Shown here in pieces: positions 34,771 to 47,988 of a DNA stretch of 64,000 nt. Source of the stretch: Cardinalis cardinalis (lineage: Eukaryota > Chordata > Aves > Passeriformes > Cardinalidae); NCBI GenBank assembly GCA_014549065.1, contig JACDOX010000058.1, forward strand, positions 2,799,862-2,863,861, written 5' to 3'. The notes beneath the pieces are model-generated. The model made no database searches. It was given only the letters and a program-made list of their open reading frames with translations, and was not told where the DNA came from. The stretch's first letter is position 1, and each line of letters opens with the position of its first letter. Made by a program: the position numbers and the translations under genes.

Positions 34771-37700
34771 TATGCACGCCTCTGAATTGTGGATACTTGC
34801 TTAGGTGTACAGTGTGATGTCATTATGGCTGGGTTTTAGTTTAATAGTGCTTTAACATATAGAGTACAGTATTAGCACAGACTGGATAAAAGGACTGCTG
34901 TGACTTCTACCAATTTGGAGTAATTCAAATCACTTGGAATAACTGGTGAGCCATCTCTGGCAAGGAAAAAAAATGAGTTACAGGGCTTATAAAAAGATTT
35001 CTGAGTAGTAATGATTTTGTCATTGATGCAAACTGTTGAGAACCACAGAGCTTTCTGCATTTTTCCCTGAGGCAGGATTCTCCTAGACTTCCCATTTCTA
35101 TTTGCCTCATCCCCACATGGGAAGTGATGCCTACCTGGATACTTTGCTTTTTAATCTACCTGCTCTCTGGCTGCAGCAATGTAAGTACAGATATAGAAGA
35201 AAGATTCATAAATCAGCACAGCAATTCTCATCACCAAAAACTGGGGTATGGTTTTGTTTAATCTGTGGAATTTTATGACAGCATTCAAAAGAATTTATGA
35301 GTTTACAAGTAAGATTAAATCAGTTCCAAAGACAGTGTCGGACCGTGTCCAACGCTATCAGTAAAACATTATGTAGCACTGTCATTTCTCCAAGTGTTTT
35401 GGAGATTCCAGCTTTATTCTTATGGGTATCAAGGTCACTTTCAGTCTAAGGCACAGGAAATTGCCACAATCTACTAGGTGCTTGCAATTTGGTTAGAGCA
35501 GCATAAGTTGGGAGCAAAGAGTAGATGCTGCAGGTTCTTGTGCTGTTCTGTGGTAAAGAGGTCTTACTCCTTGGGTGGTTAAAAGCATCCTTAACTAGTT
35601 CCTTACCAGAACTAATTAAGAATAAACCTGAACAGTTTGGTTAATGGTAAGAGATTGCCTCTCATTAACTGGTCCTTGGCTTTACAGCACAGAAGAGGTT
35701 TGCCATGCAAGGCATCCACAGTGCCGCGCCACAGATCAGTTGCTCTCTTTGCAAAGACCAACAACTTAATCAAAAGCACAAAGGCTGTGCAAAGAGCAGG
35801 GAGAGCATGAATGTACAACCCATCACAAAGATCTGACTGTTCTTCTCCTTCTTCATCTCTTTTCTTTTCTGGTGCAGTATATGTCTTGATACCTTGACAA
35901 TGAAAATGGCTTCACTCAGAGAAGGAGGCTGTTTGGCTGGTATCAGAGGGGATTCCAGCTTCATGCTGTTGACATGGCCCATTTACTGTTGAATGTGTGC
36001 TTACACTCCAGCCATGCTGTTGCATCCACATTCCTGGGCTTGGATTTGTGCCCTTCCTGCCCACAGTCAGTGTGTGCCCACCATGGCTTGGCTGCCCACC
36101 CTCGTACCCGTGCAGCAGGATGGCACAGTGCCTGCTCACAGGGGTGGGAAGCCAGTTTCACAAGGGGACAGNTGAGCACTGGGAATAGATTTTGACTTGC
36201 ATTCTGCTCAATGCTGCCTCTGCCAGTTCCTCAGCTGGAACTGGCTAATTTTCAACTGTAACTTTTTAAAAAAAAATTTCTAGGCTTAATCAATCTGAAA
36301 GTGAATTACTGCCAATAAGCACTAGGAAGATAATCACATGTTTTACTTTAAGAAGAATTTGTGGTGGAGAATGAGTCAGTAACTGAATGCTTAGTGACAA
36401 CTTCCTCAGATGTGATGAGTGTACCTGCTGTCATGCTCTGCCTACAGACAGGCACATGTCCAGTGAGTGCTGCTCCATGGGGGCTGGGCAGACAATGGAG
36501 TCAGAATGGTGAGCTGCCCTTTTTCAAGGAAACAAAGGGTAAGATATGAGATTTGATGCCTAGAGCTGCTGAACATCAGGGCAAACATTATGGCTTTTTA
36601 CCTCTGAAGATTTGCATAAATCAGCACTTAATAAACAGTAAATAACAGGGACCCACAATAACAGAACAAGTAAAGAAGGGAATTATCAATCTTAAAAAGA
36701 AAGCAGGGATGAGGGAGTGAGAAGTTATGATTTATCTGTTTTTCTAATTACATGAGATTAGACCCAGACTAGAAACAGCTGCTGCTTTGATTTTGCTGCT
36801 CCTGGGATTCCTCAGTCCTTTCCTCGTAAGTGGAATATTTCAAGTGAACAGGATCTGACCTGAAGAAATCCACCAAGCTGTATTCATTACTTAGGTTTTC
36901 TGTTTATGGTGATTTAAAGATTTGGCCATTTTGATTTTCTTTGGTTTAGATGAGCTCAAGGGAGCTCTCGAAAGGAATGTGTCATTGGTTTTCTGCTCGT
37001 GGTTTTTTATGTGATGCAATTCAATAAAACTTCCATGTAGGCAGTCATTAATTGTCAAAACCAAAAATACCCCTAAACTCCTGTCTGCAATTATCCATAC
37101 TGTGCTATATTCGGGACACTTTATGGTTTCTATCATTAAGAAGGCCTCCTTGTAATTCCCCATCANGGATAAAACATAGCCACAAAAATGATGCATATGC
37201 ACAAAATATAAAGTGAAATTATGGGTTTCTATACTGAAATGGAACTAGCGATGATGCATATGCCAGACACGAATGACACAGAACAGAACTGTTGGTAAAC
37301 AGGGGGAAAACTATAAATATGCTTAAGACGAGACATCACACATTGTTTCAAGTGACAAACTTTGTACTAAAAGAAAGAAAAAGATCACAAATCTAGACAG
37401 ACAGCTCTGCTAAAAGTTATATAGCTGCATGATTCATTCCCCAAAGAAATCAATGTCAGGATGACATTTTTCTTCAGGCAATACTGGCAACTGCTCCTAA
37501 TTTGGGTAAACTTTCTCTGCCCTCTAAAAACAAACCATCAAACCAAAAGGTAACCACTGAAACAGCTACCACTCAACCAAAAAAAAAAAGTGTTTTGAAC
37601 TGAGCACAACATAAAACTGCATGAGTCAATCTACCGTAAACTTTCAGCAAATAGGATGTGTCACCAAGATCAACTTCGGTGTTTCCAATGAGCATAGGCT

Positions 37701-37924
37701 CTACAGCTTTTTAGAAACAGACTTTGCTCCAAATAGTAATTCCCTGCTTTCAATAAACCCTGACTGGGTGCAACCAGTTATTTCTTCTGATACACACAGC
37801 CAAAATAACTGACACGTAAACAGAAGCCTATGGAGCTAGATTAATTACAGGGATTATGTATAGCATTCAGAGCTTTTAAACCAGAAGGGATCATTACAGT
37901 GATACAGGCTGGGTGATACAGGCT
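34771..37924. other. Intergenic sequence, nothing recognised
   Basis: No exon or named repeat seen. A GC-richer patch at 35990-36175 has overlapping open frames on both strands without similarity I recognise. Two identical copies of ATGATGCATATGC lie at 37188-37200 and 37251-37263. A 14-bp GTGATACAGGCTGG is doubled at 37899-37926. Confidence 0.5.
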
Positions 37925-38110
37925 GGCTTCCTACTGTTGTGGTGGGGGTGATGTGAGAGGCAGAGAATGCCTTAATACTGTGTAAGCACTGCCTAGCAGT
38001 AACTAAAACATCCCTGTCTTATCAACATTGTTTCCAGCACAAACCCAAAACACAGCCTCATATCGGCTACTGCGAAGAAAATTACCTCTATCTCAGTCAA
38101 AACCAGTGCA
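37925..38110 (-). mobile_element. ERVL-type LTR, 5' (U3) part only, minus strand
   Basis: Read on the minus strand it starts TGCACTGGTTTTGACTGAG and continues through GGCTGTGTTTTGGGTTTGTG and a TGTTGATAA segment. These match, in the same order, the first part of the fuller LTR at 38119-38712. Only the first ~185 bases of the LTR are present; the left edge is approximate. Confidence 0.78.
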
Positions 38111-38118
38111 CCAATTAT

Positions 38119-38712
38119 TGTGGCTCACCCCAGCCAGCAACTAAGCCTCAGGCAGCTCCTCACTCACTCTCCCACCAGCAGAAGTGGGGAGAGAATCAGC
38201 AAAGTAAAAGCCACAACACTCGTGGGTTGAGATAAAGACAGTTTAATAAGGAAAGCTGAAGCTTTGTACAACTGTGAAGCAAAACAAGGATCAATTCACT
38301 GCTTCCTGTGGGCAGGCAGGTGTTCAGCCTTCTCCAGGAAGCAGGGCTCCATCATGTGCAATGGTGACTTGGGACAACAAAGACCATCACTCAGAGGTCC
38401 CCCCTCTTCCTGCTTCCTTGCAGCTTTGCATCCTGAGCATGATGTCATATGGTTTGGAATATCCCTTAGGCCAGTTTGGGCCACCTGTGCTGGCTGTGTC
38501 ACCTCCCAGCCTCNCAGACACCCCCAATTTCCTTGCCACAACCATGACCATATGAAAGGCAGAAAAGGTCCTGGCTCTGTACAAGCCCTGCTCAGCAATA
38601 ACAAAAACAGACATATCTATATTATCAACTTTTGTGCTCAGCACAAATCCAAAACACAGCCCCACAGCAGCCACTGTTAAGAAAATTATCTCAACCCCAG
38701 CCAAAACCAGCA
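38119..38712 (-). mobile_element. ERVL-type LTR, near full length, minus strand
   Basis: About 594 bp bounded by TG and CA when read on the minus strand. The start is TGCTGGTTTTGGCTGGGGTT. Landmarks follow in order: GGCTGTGTTTTGG, GTTGATAA, GCTGAGCAGGGCTT, ATTAAA as polyadenylation signal (38247-38242), then TATCTCAACCCACGAG and GATTCTCTCCCC, ending GGTGAGCCACA. This order is that of the avian ERVL LTRs I know from chicken and zebra finch. No internal retroviral sequence is attached. It lies 8 bp from a second, partial copy in the same orientation. Confidence 0.85.
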
Positions 38713-39249
38713 TGTGTANGTAACATAAGACTGGGAATTTCACATAATGATTCCTGCTCAGAGATGCTGGTGGTGATTGGAAGACGTGTCATCCCTATAT
38801 TACTACTTCAAGTGAGNGAAAATACAAGTACCCTGTTCTAATGCCTAGTTACCATTGTTTTGTAATCTGCTGGATCTTCTGAATTGCATATTTAGTAAAG
38901 TGTATTTAATATATCCACCTGTTTAAATAAACAATTGTATTTGAAGAATGTATAACTTTCTATCAATTATAGGCCCAAATTCCAACTAGTTCTACATCCT
39001 TTNACCCAAAAGCTTATTTATCTCATTATGTATTACAGTTAGGGAGCAGCTTTATTCCTGAAGTGTAACACTTACCAGTGAAGTTTTCCAGTCTACAGCC
39101 TACAGCNATGCTCGGTCTGTTCCCATTAGACAATAGTTCCAAGGCCCACTGCCTTAACTTTCTGCAACATATAGTGTTCTTGACAACTCCACAGCTATTT
39201 AAGTTAGAGCCTTGTCTCACCTCTGTCTTTCATTTAGAGAGGTGGCTGA

Positions 39250-39360
39250 GATGTTGATAATTACAGAGATGTTTTCATTATTGCTGAGCAGGGCTTACAC
39301 AGAGCCAAGGCTTTTTCTGCTTTTCACATAGCCACGGTGGTGAGGGAACTGGGGGTGCCT
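39250..39360 (+). mobile_element. ERVL-type LTR fragment, plus strand
   Basis: About 110 bp matching the inner U3 part of the LTR at 38119-38712 but on the opposite strand: ATGTTGATAATTACAGAGAT, GCTGAGCAGGGCTTACACAG, and GGAACTGGGGGTGCC. Edges approximate. Confidence 0.8.
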
Positions 39361-42300
39361 TGCTTTCCCAGTGACCTTGGTTGCTCTCACATGATGCTCC
39401 ATTTTGTCTCTCTTGAAAAAAAGNGAGTCTCAAACCGGGACAGAGTTAAGATATTTGCAAACACCTTTATCTGAGGTTAAAATCTCAACATTTTGCCTAA
39501 ATAACCTTTTGGATGACACAGACAATTTGCTTGACAAAAGGAAGAGTCATGCCCCATCATGCAGGGGAAGACAATTTGGTTTGTAGATCAACTAGTGCAG
39601 TGGTTACAGAGAGAGCTAAGATGATCCAGTGTACATCCAGCAAAGCTAAGAAGTCTTGGCACAATGCCACATTGCTTATGCAGTTGTTCCCAGGAACAGT
39701 TCAGCTCCAGAAGTTGTGACTGTATTTTTCCTTTGGCTGTACCTCATAACTCCAGAGTGGAGACTTGATTCTATTGGATTTCCATGAATTATTTGTCTTT
39801 GTCCTGTATGTGGGAGAAAGAAATTTCACTACGAATGAGAATAAGAAANCCAGGTAGCTTTTTCAGACACACCTTGTTATACCAGATAGGTGTGTGACAA
39901 GGGTTGGGAAGGATGCATGATGCAAATGGAAAAGACATGGGAGCAATCAAGAATATCCCAACTTTTTTTTTTTGTGGAAAGAAGTAATAGGGTAAAGAGA
40001 AAAAATAAAGGGAGGCTACAGAACTGGAATGAGATTCTCCAGCACATCTTTCAATACAAATGAATGAAAAACTCCCATCAGTTTCTGTGAGTTTTGTACC
40101 AAATCCGTAGTGAATACAGAATGGAAAAAGGAGCATTTAAATATGAAGAGCCCACTTCACCTCTTCACCAGGTTCATTTCAGTAGAATGATGTAAATTCA
40201 CAATGGGAACAGGGATATGTAGAAGAACATAAGAATGGGCATGTCAAAGGTCCTTCCATTAAAAGTGACTGGTTTTCACTTGCTTTGGAAAGTAGAAAAA
40301 ATGCAGGGTGAAATCACTTGACAAAAGATATGATAAAGATAGTGAGACTTATGCAGAAAGGCGCCACTGNAGACAATTTTGTGCCTTTGCCCAACACTAC
40401 AACTTTTTGTCCATATCAGCTTTTGTTTTGGCAAGGCTTAGCAGTTTGTACTGTTTTNTTCAGAAGTTTCAGATGTTTCCAAAAAGGAGAAATCACAAAG
40501 AGGAGTTGTTACATTTAATGCAGATGAACAGCTTATCTATTGTCAACATCCCCATAAGGAAGCAAGGCATAGTTTATTTCACCTCCACTGGAGCAAGGCA
40601 ACAGATTGGATTATTCAGTCAGTCATGCTGGAGGGCAGTAAAATGGGCCAACATTCTCAGTATTTAGTGAAGTTCACAGAATTTTTCTAATTTGACTTGG
40701 TTTTTTTTGTGAGACAGAAAATCTAATAAACAATAAAAAAGTCTAAATGTCAGATCTCAAGTACAGAATATTTCTGAATGTCAGAAGACCAGAAATTTGG
40801 TACTGTTTCTTCAAGTAAAAGGTTTGNTTTTTTAAGTTATAGATGCATTTGCTGACCGTCAGGGCTTTTTAGCTCTGATGGAAAATTCCTGACTACTNAA
40901 CTACAAATATTACAGTTGGTATCTGCCAGAGACTGTGACAAATGCTACCAATAATTCAAAGAGTCACCTAAAAATCAATTNTTGGTATGACCTTATGGAT
41001 ACAAATTTTACAAATCACTAGCTTCTAAGCAATTTCACAAAGTTGGGCTGTGTCTTCCCTTAGCTTCCTGAGAAACTTTGCTATCATCTGCATCAGAGAC
41101 TGAAACTGCATGCTCTTGATAGTCACTTGGGAATTATTAGCATAACCTCTGTTTTTCTGTCCTTTATTTTTATAATGCTCACTGACTGGAAAAATGAATA
41201 AACATGTAACTGTAAACGGCCCTTTGGAAAATCCAGAACTTTCACAGCAGAGTCATGTGGACAATCACTTGTTCCCCGTTTCTCAACTTTGTGGTGGTCT
41301 GGGAGGCAAAAAAGACCTTCCTCTGGTAACCCCCAAAGATAAATAAGTTAGAAAAATAGTGGTGCTTGCATATTTTTTTTCCTGACATCAAAGCATCTTG
41401 AGAGAGACATGAGCTATTATGTGACATTATTCTTTTTTTCTTCCTGTAACAGTTGTGGCAGAAACTCAACATTTATTTTGCACATTTAAAATTCACATTC
41501 ATTCNGGAAGACCAGACAAGAAACCTGCTGAGGACTCCTCTCACCCTGTTGACAGTGATAGTACATTTTGGGACAGTCTGGACCAGCGACTTGCAATTCA
41601 CACATGGGCATGGAGGAAAGGAGGAAAATTTTCTCCACCCTGTGGCAGGCTGTACCTTGCATTGCTTTAATCATCAGGGTGGCAGCTGTTCTACCTGCAC
41701 ACCTGGGAGCCCTGACCCGTTACACCATAAAATGTTCTTGTTACTTCATCCTGAGAAGTTTTAACATCTTTGGTGCTTCAGCAGGACTTTGACATGTGGT
41801 TGAGGTGTGTGCACACATGGATGTGACAGGACAAAAAGGAAAAGCTCTTACTGTAAAAAGAAATACATAACTTTTGTCTTGCAAAATTGTTTTTCCAGAG
41901 ATGTTTCTGCCTCTCCCTGTCAAGCTCAGGGAAGCTGTGGCAGCTTGCCAGCACCACAAGCCGATGCTGGTGTAGCTCCACTGAGCCAGCACAGCAGAAG
42001 AGGTTACAGAGATGCTGGAGCTGCTCTCTGGGAATGGGGGCTGGGAAAGGCTCCTCCCTTTGCCCCACTTTAGGAGCCCTCTCCACCCCATTTTCCATCA
42101 GTTCTCTCCACTGGAAATAAGGTGTGTGTGTGGCTAGTAGCTGAGTGTATAAAGGATTGCTCAGAGATCTGGCTATGTGCAGCTATCACAGGCAGTCAGA
42201 ATCAATGTCCCACTGATGATGAGAGGTGGTTTCCTGTGAACAGAGTGGACTTTCTTAAACAAAATAAATTAGCAATATACACTTGAAAGTCACACTTTTT

Positions 42301-43026
42301 AGGTGTAAAATCTAGTCCTCTGAAGTTGAGACTTGCCAGATATTTGCTTATCTGGCCAATCTGAATTCAGCCAGTTTGTTTTGTACTCTGCTACAATCTT
42401 CAGNTGCCTTTTTCATGGACTCCTTCCTCCCTTGGGTCCTGATTCACATTAAGTAAGATCTGGTTACAAAATCAACACTTTGAAATGAGGAAGTACCAAA
42501 CCTGGGGTTTCCCAAGAATCCTCCATTCTGCAATGTTGCATGCCTGCCTTTCCCCATTTAGTCATCATGCCCAGACTGAACACAAAATGTCATAGTGTAT
42601 AAAAGCTGCCATTGAATCCAANAACCTGAAAGGATCAATGATGTGCATGGGCTGTGATTACCAATACAGCATTGCTGCACTTAATGGATCAGTCATCCCT
42701 TCATAAGTACCTGTCACTTTTCCAGAACCTAAACCAGAGGCAAGTATAAGCTCCAAGGCATGGCAAGGAGAAAAGCAAATAATAGGTGGGCTGTAAGCAG
42801 AAATTGAGCCTTTGTACTGAACAGTAGAGCAGAATTGTAGGAAAACTGGCAGATACTTTAAAATGAATAGGAAGACAACCCATCCAGTCTCCAAATCAAA
42901 TTATGAAGAAGCTTTAAAAAACAGCTTCAGCCACAAGGACTAAGTATTATAGACACCTCTTTATTTTTAGTTTTGGATCATGCTTCTGAGCTGAGGCTTA
43001 GTAAACCTNCTCCTTGATTTTGGATT
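39361..43026. other. Intergenic sequence, nothing recognised
   Basis: Open frames up to 119 codons (40308-40667 plus; 41741-42098 minus) overlap frames on the other strand and show no domain. A moderately GC-rich patch lies at 41900-42110. No RNA gene or repeat is recognised. Confidence 0.5.
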
Positions 43027-43165
43027 TCAGAGAAATTCAATGTTGGAAGCAATTTAAAGATCATCCAGTCCAACTGTGAGCCCAGCACTGTCACTGTAAG
43101 CCCTAAACCCTAAATCACATCACCCAGGGCCAGATTCAGACACCTCTTCAACACTTCCAGGATGT
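43027..43165 (-). mobile_element. CR1 3' end fragment, minus strand, old
   Basis: The plus strand reads like a reversed CR1 tail: AATGTTGGAAGCAATTTAAA, GATCATCCAGTCCAACTG, then AGCCCAGCACTGTCA and CTTCAACACTTCCAGGAT. The match is clear in order but diverged. Confidence 0.82.
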
Positions 43166-46100
43166 CCTTTGTCATTGGCTTGCTGCCTGACACAAGCAGA
43201 TCCAGACTTTAGTGTTTTGCTTAGTTACCAAGTAGGCATTTATGGCAAATTGTCCCTTTCCTATGACTTTTTCTTTATGTGGATATCTACCCCTAAGGCA
43301 AATTTAATAATAACAATATATTATTATTTTCAGCCCTAATTAATTTTCCTTTTTCACAAAGAATCCTTTTCTGATGTTTTGCATATTGTGGTGCCAGTGG
43401 AGGTGAACAGATACACTCGAACTCTCAAGACAAGGATCCTTCCACAAAATGTGAGCTGTTAACCCTAAGCCTTCCCAAATGGCTTTTCTTCATTGTAACA
43501 TACTCACTAAATATGACAAAGTTTTCTGTATCAGAAGTGCTTTGCTGGGTCTGAGTGTGTTTACTGTTTCTCAGTAAAAGCTTTTTGATGCAAGTGCCCA
43601 AAGGCATGTGAGCTTCAGTTGTTTNTAACTATAAACTAATGGTTAAAAGTGACTTGAGTTTCAAAAGATTTTACTGCAAAACATTTTTNTTCTGAAGTAG
43701 CATGGCACTTGACAAACGTTTCAGGGCAAAGAACCATTTTGAATTTTAAAGAAACAGTGTAGTACCTCCATGGGGAACATTGTTAGGAAGGTTGGTTTGG
43801 TTTGGTTTTCTGGATGTTGGCTTGCTTTTTTTGGGTTTTTTTTCACCAGTTTATTCTCACCTGCTTTACTTGTTTCAGCAAAATAAGTGCACCACTCTCT
43901 TGTTTTGGGAATACATCTACTCCTGGGACTTGGTGCAGAGTATGGGAAAAAGGTGTGACTTTACCCACATTCTTCCCTTATCCTTCAAAGCAACTCTTAG
44001 AAATTTCCTTCAATCCCTTCAGCAGGCATATGTGGTACAAGATGAAAGAATAGAGAAGGAATGCTGGATTAGAGATCCNGTCTCAGAAGAAGAATCAGTT
44101 ATCTGTAGAAACATTATTCGGTTTCTCTCCATCACACAGTAATCTTCCTTCAATTACTGTAATTTATACTAATTTTTCCTACTGTATCTATGGAAAATAG
44201 ATATTATGAGCAGGTAGAAGGAAGATGCATAAGGGTCTCTGCAATATCAAACCTTCAGATGGGAGACAAACCTCTTTTAACAGCTTGAGTTTCTTACAGT
44301 TAAATTGAACAAGAGCAGAGGTAAAAAACACACTTGAAATTCATTACGTGTCTGAGATGTTTTCAGAATTAAGATTGTAATCTTAGTCCTTTCCTCTGTG
44401 TGTTTTCTTCTCTGCTNTTTCTTCTAGACAAATGTGGCTTTTATTTTTAATGAGTGTAAGTTATATTTATGCTATTTATTTATTTTGTTTATTACTTTTT
44501 TAACAACTATTAATTACTCTGATTCCTGTGCTTGCTTGTTAACAATGTAAACAAAGCTCTGGAACTCAACAGAATTCCTCAGATGCTTAAACCCAAGTAT
44601 TTTGCATTCATTTCTGAACCAAGTTCTTTGTCATTTTCCTTGTATCCTGCTCTAATATAGCAACTTTTGACACTTGAATTCAGCTTCCTTCACCAGAAAA
44701 TTTGTGTGAGTATATATGTGCCATGAGCATGTTTTCATTGCAATGATAAATCCCCAAAGGAGGAGTTTGTAATGGAAACAGTGACTAATTTTTAATGACT
44801 ATGGAACCAGAAGGCTGGACAACACTTAAAAAACACGGGGGCACATTTTAAAACTAGACCTACCATTCTTACCTTTATAAGGCCTAGAGGAAATGAAAAG
44901 AAACCTTCAATCTGGAGGCAAAGCCAGCAACACCGACTGTATTGCAGCGGGCACAAACTCAGTCCAAGACTTTAGATATTCTCAGTTTTCCCAAGATCTT
45001 ACCACCTACCTAGTAGTAGTATCAGACAGCCAGGGGAATCCTGGAAACAAAGTGACACAGGAAGTGGCCTCATGATTCAGAAAAGGACATTCTTTACCCT
45101 GAGTCATTCGTGCCCTTCTGGGGCGCTCTCCTGCAGGTGAATCCCAGCCCTGAGACTCTGAGTNCTGACCACTCCAGGCTGTAAAATATTGGATGACACT
45201 GGTCACAAGAATAGCAGCCTTTATCCTGGCTTTGGGCTGTATTACAGGCTGGGTAATTGCCTTAAAATTCTGGTTACGTTAATTGCCTATGGTTTTTTCT
45301 TCTGTGCTTCCTTCCCTTTGTTCTGTGCCAAATTGCTGGCATTCCCACAACTATTGCTGTGTTTCATGGGGGGTCTGGCTTTGCTTAATGCTCAAGGGGA
45401 CCTAGCTGGATTTTATTTATTGTTGAGTTGCTGCTTCAGTCATGCCTTTTTAGCTTGTGACACCATTGAAACAAAAGCTGAGCTGCCTTTTGTATTTGGA
45501 AAGTGCCCAGCCTACTGGAGTCCAAATGCAAGAAAGGATACTGCTAGCCTGAGGAGGACTGGAAATTTGTACTATGCCAGTAAACAATCTTGACATAGCA
45601 TCACAGGNACCAAAAAGCATAAAGTACAATAGGCAGAAGACACCATTCCCACACAGAAGACATAGTGGACTTAAGTAGTTCTTATATTTTATTTCTAGTG
45701 CATATCTTAACACTATGATGAAGTTGTCAGTCACAAGTATCTACATCAGGAACATAGTACAAAGCATAAAGAATGAGCAATTGCTCTACTCTTGCAGGTT
45801 ATTTTTGAAATAAGAAAGCTCTTTCTTACAGTCATGGAATAATAAGCATTGCAACTAAAGACCAAAGTTTGTTGGTAACAGAAGTGCAAATATATTTAAT
45901 TCTCCTAAACATCAGTTGAATTGTTATCTAGAATGCCAGTTATTATAGCTGATTTGATTTCATGCAGTGGAAACTACTTGATCAAATGCAAACATTAGAA
46001 TGAGTCTGAAGCTTAGAAAGCACACACCAAATATCTGGGTTCAGTAGGTTTTTATGGTGGCTTATAATAGAAATGCTGATAGAATTTAAGCCATTGCCCT

Positions 46101-47514
46101 GCTATCAAAGGCCTCTGTAATTCCAAATTAGCATGCTTCATGTTATCTGCCACCTCAGCTGCTTGCTTTGCATTCATCACGACATGAGAAATGCTGGTTC
46201 CCTGGTAATTGCAGTAATTCTGATGTCTGTAAATGGATGCTTTGGCATTGGGTCTTCTATTCAAAGAATATAGCAGAAAACACTTTTTTAGTGATCTGTA
46301 GGAAACCTGATCTCAGTAAGTCCTGGGTGTTTCTTGACTTAGTTCTGTTGATTTCAAAGACTGAGAGTACACAATGACTCACAAGACACGTCAGCACCTG
46401 GCGAAATCATGTCCCAATATATCTGTGTGGTGCTTGGTGGTTTCAGTTGGCAAAGAGTTATGCAGATATTGCCTTTCATTGTGTTATACATTCCCACCTA
46501 AGTGGTTTTGAAAGCCTTGAAGTTTTCTTTAAGAATCAGATTCAAGTGTTTGTGAAGCATTAATGTAAAAGTCCTTCAGGGTACCACATTTCTTGACTTT
46601 CATAATGAAAACCTGCTAACTGTAAATTTCATAAAATTGTGGTGAAGGAAAATAAGCAGTGTTATTAAGATTGGTTATTAAGGTTCAAAAGCTCTATGAC
46701 TCTTAACNGATCTTTTAATAGACATGTTGAGAGTTAGGGGTATATTTCTAAGCCCTAAAAACAATGCATTTAATGCAGAAAATAAAAGAAACACAGTGGA
46801 TGCTGCCATAATCATCAATTATTTCAATAAGTTGTTTAGGAAGCGGCCAGCCTGCCTTTAGCCTTTGCCAAAACTTTCACTAAAGTCAACTGACTGCTTA
46901 AACACTCAGCATACCCTTTTGCTTTATTTCCTTGGTTATTTTTGAATATATACAGTCTTCTAGAGCATGTACCTATGCACTTCTACATGTCCTTTTAACA
47001 CCTTAATCTGAACTGGTTTTACAGTGTCCTTTAGCAACTACAGAACACCTGCCAAGTTGCTTGTTTTGTGCAATTACNAAGGAACCAGATGAAAGATTCT
47101 AATACAAGAACTTAAAAAAAGTCTTAAGAATATCTTAAGAAAAACCAAATTTTAAATTTAAACCTGAGTTTCAGGTATATTTCAGGTATATCTTTTTCTG
47201 GAGATGGGGTTTGATATCATTGCAGAGCTAATTTCAGTTATCCTTTTATAGTTAACCTTAAACCCAAATCTATATATCTCTACATTTTGCATGATGGTTC
47301 TTTNAACTTGAGACATTGATCTGCCAGAGAGGTGAATCTAAACTTCAACTAACTATTTTCAGTTATTAACAGTATTCAAGCTGCCTCCTCTTCTTTGCTG
47401 TTAGTCTTTTACCATCTGTCCAAAACTTCTCTCATGAACCAAAAAGGCCTCTCNATTTATATAGGAGCATTTCAGACCCACAGTTCAGCTGCTCAAAAAC
47501 CAAGAGCAAGTGCT
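43166..47514. other. Intergenic sequence, nothing recognised
   Basis: A/T-rich, with a markedly A/T-rich island at 44440-44530. A plus-strand frame at 45189-45593 (134 codons) has two hydrophobic stretches but no flanking gene structure or similarity that I recognise. Nothing else is supported. Confidence 0.5.
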
Positions 47515-47988
47515 GTCCAAAGAAGGGCAACATGTTCAGAGAAGGGCAATGGAACTGGTGAAGGGTGTGGAGCACAGCTCAGGTGAGGAGCAGCTGAGGG
47601 AGCTGGGGGTGTTTAGCCTGGAGAAAAGGAGGCTCAGGGGAGACCTTGTCACTCTCCACAACTCTCTAAAAGGAGGCTGCAGCCAGGTGGGCATCAATAC
47701 CTNCCCCAAAGCAANAAGAGACAGGACAAGAGAAAATGGCCTTGAGTGGCACTCAGGAAGGTTCAGATTAGATGTTAGGGAAAATTTCTTCGCTGAAAGG
47801 GTGGTCAGGAATTTGAATGGACTGCCCTACNAAGTGGTGAGATCACCATCCCTGGAGGTGTTCAAAAGGGGTGTGGATGTGGCACGTGGGTACAGAGTTT
47901 AGCAAGGGACACAGTGGGGTTGGGTTAACAGTTGGGCCCCATGATTTTAGAGGGCATTTCCAACCTTAACAATCCTGTGGTTCTGTTG
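47515..47988 (+). mobile_element. CR1 LINE 3' portion, plus strand
   Basis: Begins with AGAGAAGGGCAATGGAACTG, then reads as EEQLRELGVFSLEKRRLRGD, FRLDVRENFFAERVV and SPSLEVFKRG, the usual CR1 C-terminal run, and ends AACAATCCTGTGGTTCTG. A short part of the start (AGAAGGGCAACATG / AGAAGGGCAATGG) is doubled. Frame is mostly open over 130 codons but two Ns and missing upstream parts make it a dead copy. Confidence 0.94.
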
